Assembly (NCBI GenBank): GCA_022494885.1
Contig: JAGVSM010001209.1
Coordinates: forward strand, 151,898 to 215,897
Source: Micrasema longulum
Lineage: Eukaryota; Arthropoda; Insecta; Trichoptera; Brachycentridae
Direction: 5' to 3'
DNA: 64,000 nt
The notes beneath the pieces were generated by a model. That model worked only from the letters and a program-made list of their open reading frames with translations. It was not told where the DNA came from and made no database searches. This document shows positions 62,616 through 64,000 of this stretch, piece after piece. The translations under genes and the position numbers were made by a program. Every line of letters starts with the position of its first letter. Within the stretch, counting starts at the first letter, position 1.

Positions 62616-62714
62616 AGTGGTTTTAAAAAAAAAAACGTATTTGTTAGTATACTATCAAACCAATCCATTTTTTAAAATATATTTAATTAATTTTACTATC
62701 AAGGCTGTTTTTTT

Positions 62715-63000
62715 TTAAGTTTTGTGATTTTGAAATACTCCGCCTGTGACGTCTCAAGTTCTCTACGGCGAGTTGTTCTGATTAGTGGGTTGGCTTCCCG
62801 GTAACTCAGTCATTGGTTGAGTTGAGAGAAATTGTGACGTTTTTCAAAGTAATTTATTTTCATCAAAACCATTTTTATAATTTTTTTCATACATTTTCGA
62901 GAAACATCTCAGTACAACTAAATGCTATAATTTTTACCGCGCGAAAAAAAAACATTTTTTACACCTAATTTTCGATTGTACTGAACTTCCTCAGCCTATG
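62715..63000 (+). repeat. M2 interspersed repeat, second near-complete copy
   Basis: GTTTTGTGATTTTGAAATAC, GCCTGTGACGTCTCAAGTTC, GATTAGTGGGTTGGCTTCCC, GTCATTGGTTGAG, TTTTCGAGAAACATCTCAG, AACTAAATGCTATAATTTTT and GTACTGAACTTCCTCAGC run collinearly with 30805-31085. Confidence 0.6.
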
Positions 63001-63009
63001 ATAATACAA

Positions 63010-63140
63010 GATTGACACATATTGCAAAAGAAAGAGGGAACCTTTCAATTTAAAAAAAATATGGAAGACCAGACATTTACAGGGCCAATGACTTATCTAT
63101 CGTTGACTGGTTTATTTGGCGACTTTATAGACTGACCCAT
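63010..63140 (+). repeat. F1 element, diverged partial
   Basis: AAGAAAGAGGGAACCTTTCA, ATATGGAAGACCAGACATTT, ACAGGGCCAATGACTTATC, TTGACTGGTTTATTTGGC and GACTTTATAGACTG are a degraded F1 middle. Confidence 0.42.
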
Positions 63141-63239
63141 CCCAACAATTTTTTGGGCATACTCAAAATACTGTGGATCAATTGTAACAACTTTATTCCC
63201 TCTCTAAACACAAACGTCTTCCTCCATTAGAGAAGTAGT

Positions 63240-64000
63240 AACGTTATGTAAATATTTTAGTTGTATAAATATTATTTACAGATGACATATTAATTATCTT
63301 CAAAGTAAAACGACACCAATCGGCTATTGACGATAAAAATAATGCTCTGTCCATGGTGTTGAATTGATTTAATTCTAACAATTTATTATTAAATGAAAAA
63401 TAGACGAAATGTATTAGATTTGTGACTCATGTTGTCAAACAAACTATGTTTAATGTAAAACTTTAAGACAAAGAACTGGATCTTGTGGAATCAAAGCTTC
63501 AATGGGGTCCACATATAGCTAATTTATCAAACAGATTTAGTTCTGCAGCCTACGCTGTTAAAAATATTAGACATTAAACTAATGTTGAAACAGCTAGATT
63601 GGTATTTTTCAGTTACTTCCACAGCGTTATTTTTTACGGAATACTGCTGTGGGGGAGTGCTGCAGATATTGATTCTGTTTTTGTGCTGCAAAAGAGAGCA
63701 ATGTATAATATGAGTCCCCAAAAATCGCTTAGAGATATGTTTTAAAAAACCAATATATTCACGGTCACATGTCAATATACTCGTATCTATAAAAAATTAT
63801 TGAACGAATATACAAATATTGTTGATTTTAGACGAAACAGAGATTTTTATGGGTTCAACACTAGAAATAAAAATATGCTAGTTGTGCCCACCACTAGACT
63901 GCAAAAAATTAATAATTATTTTGCCTCAAACTGCACTTGATTCTACAACAAGGTACCTCTTGAAATCCAGGCTTTGCCAACAAAAAAATTCAAAGATTTG
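63240..64000 (+). mobile_element. Jockey/CR1-like LINE (family J10) with RT catalytic motif, runs off the window
   Basis: A single frame from 63275 to about 63740 contains FTDDILIIFKVKRHQSAIDD. FTDD at 63275-63286 occupies the place of the usual F/YADD. Then come FNSNNLLLNEK, FVTHVVKQTMFNVKL, a block reading ELDLVESKLQWGPHIANLSN, AAYAVKNIRH, ARLVFFSYFHSVIFYGILLW and DIDSVFVLQKRA. Stops occur at several points (63464-63466 among them). After a shift FRRNRDFYGFNTRNKNMLVV and PTTRLQKINNYFASN follow, and then EIQALPTKKFKDL near the window end. It is the most complete RT remnant here, though the endonuclease and fingers are missing. The minus frame 63527-63775 is antisense. Confidence 0.84.

Overview
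This window is AT-rich eukaryotic DNA and almost certainly comes from an insect. The evidence is the mix of transposon fossils: RTE/BovB-like and Jockey/CR1-like LINE 3' ends, R1/RNase H-type LINE ends, a mariner transposase remnant, tRNA-derived SINEs and long-armed foldback/MITE families. The mix resembles Lepidoptera or related orders, but the sequence alone does not fix the order. I found no host protein-coding exon, no convincing functional tRNA or rRNA gene and no CRISPR array. The open frames are short, and those with recognisable content are decayed transposon pieces or antisense shadows of them. Family assignments rest on recognising conserved protein patterns by eye, with no database search. 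Family labels (RTE-1, J1, SINE-A, F1, M1 and so on) are local to this report.

Layout. 0-9.7 kb: Jockey-like LINE ends J1, J2, J3 and J4, an RTE-5 fragment, a 1.35 kb foldback (F2) carrying a GC-rich palindrome (F3), and a SINE-C copy. 10.8-13.7 kb: a degenerate tandem array, a short F2 copy, a reversed J1 tail, and an RTE element (RTE-2, minus) split by a second RTE element (RTE-3, plus). 14.4-20.9 kb: F1 copies, a J2 reverse-transcriptase remnant, RTE-4 with a YADD motif, and an inverted pair of about 180 bp. 22.3-29.2 kb: a long-TIR MITE, J5, a GC-rich RTE-tailed chimera, SINE-B, two RTE-1 copies, tandem F1 units, and SINE-A split by LINE J6. 30.8-38.5 kb: M2, J3/J7 minus fragments, an RNase H-type LINE end, and an RTE-6 fragment duplicated around a J5-tail plus inverted endonuclease fragment. 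39.5-47.5 kb: mariner remnant, M1 copies, J5 minus, a TIR element and a near-perfect foldback. 49.2-50.5 kb: two LINEs inserted in one F1 copy, one with a visible 11-bp target duplication. 51.7-59.4 kb: a foldback with repeated modules, SINE-A copies, LINE J9, RTE-1 minus, a likely solo LTR, SINE-B and RTE-2 plus. 60.9-64 kb: M1, F1, M2 and a LINE (J10) running off the window end.

The pieces do not form a pathway. The interest lies in how they are layered: nested insertions give relative ages, several families appear both as long copies and as palindromic deletion derivatives, and non-autonomous elements sit beside the A-rich tails of LINEs. I see no evidence of a new functional biological system. 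The best candidates for something undescribed are the foldback families and the RTE-tailed GC-rich chimera.
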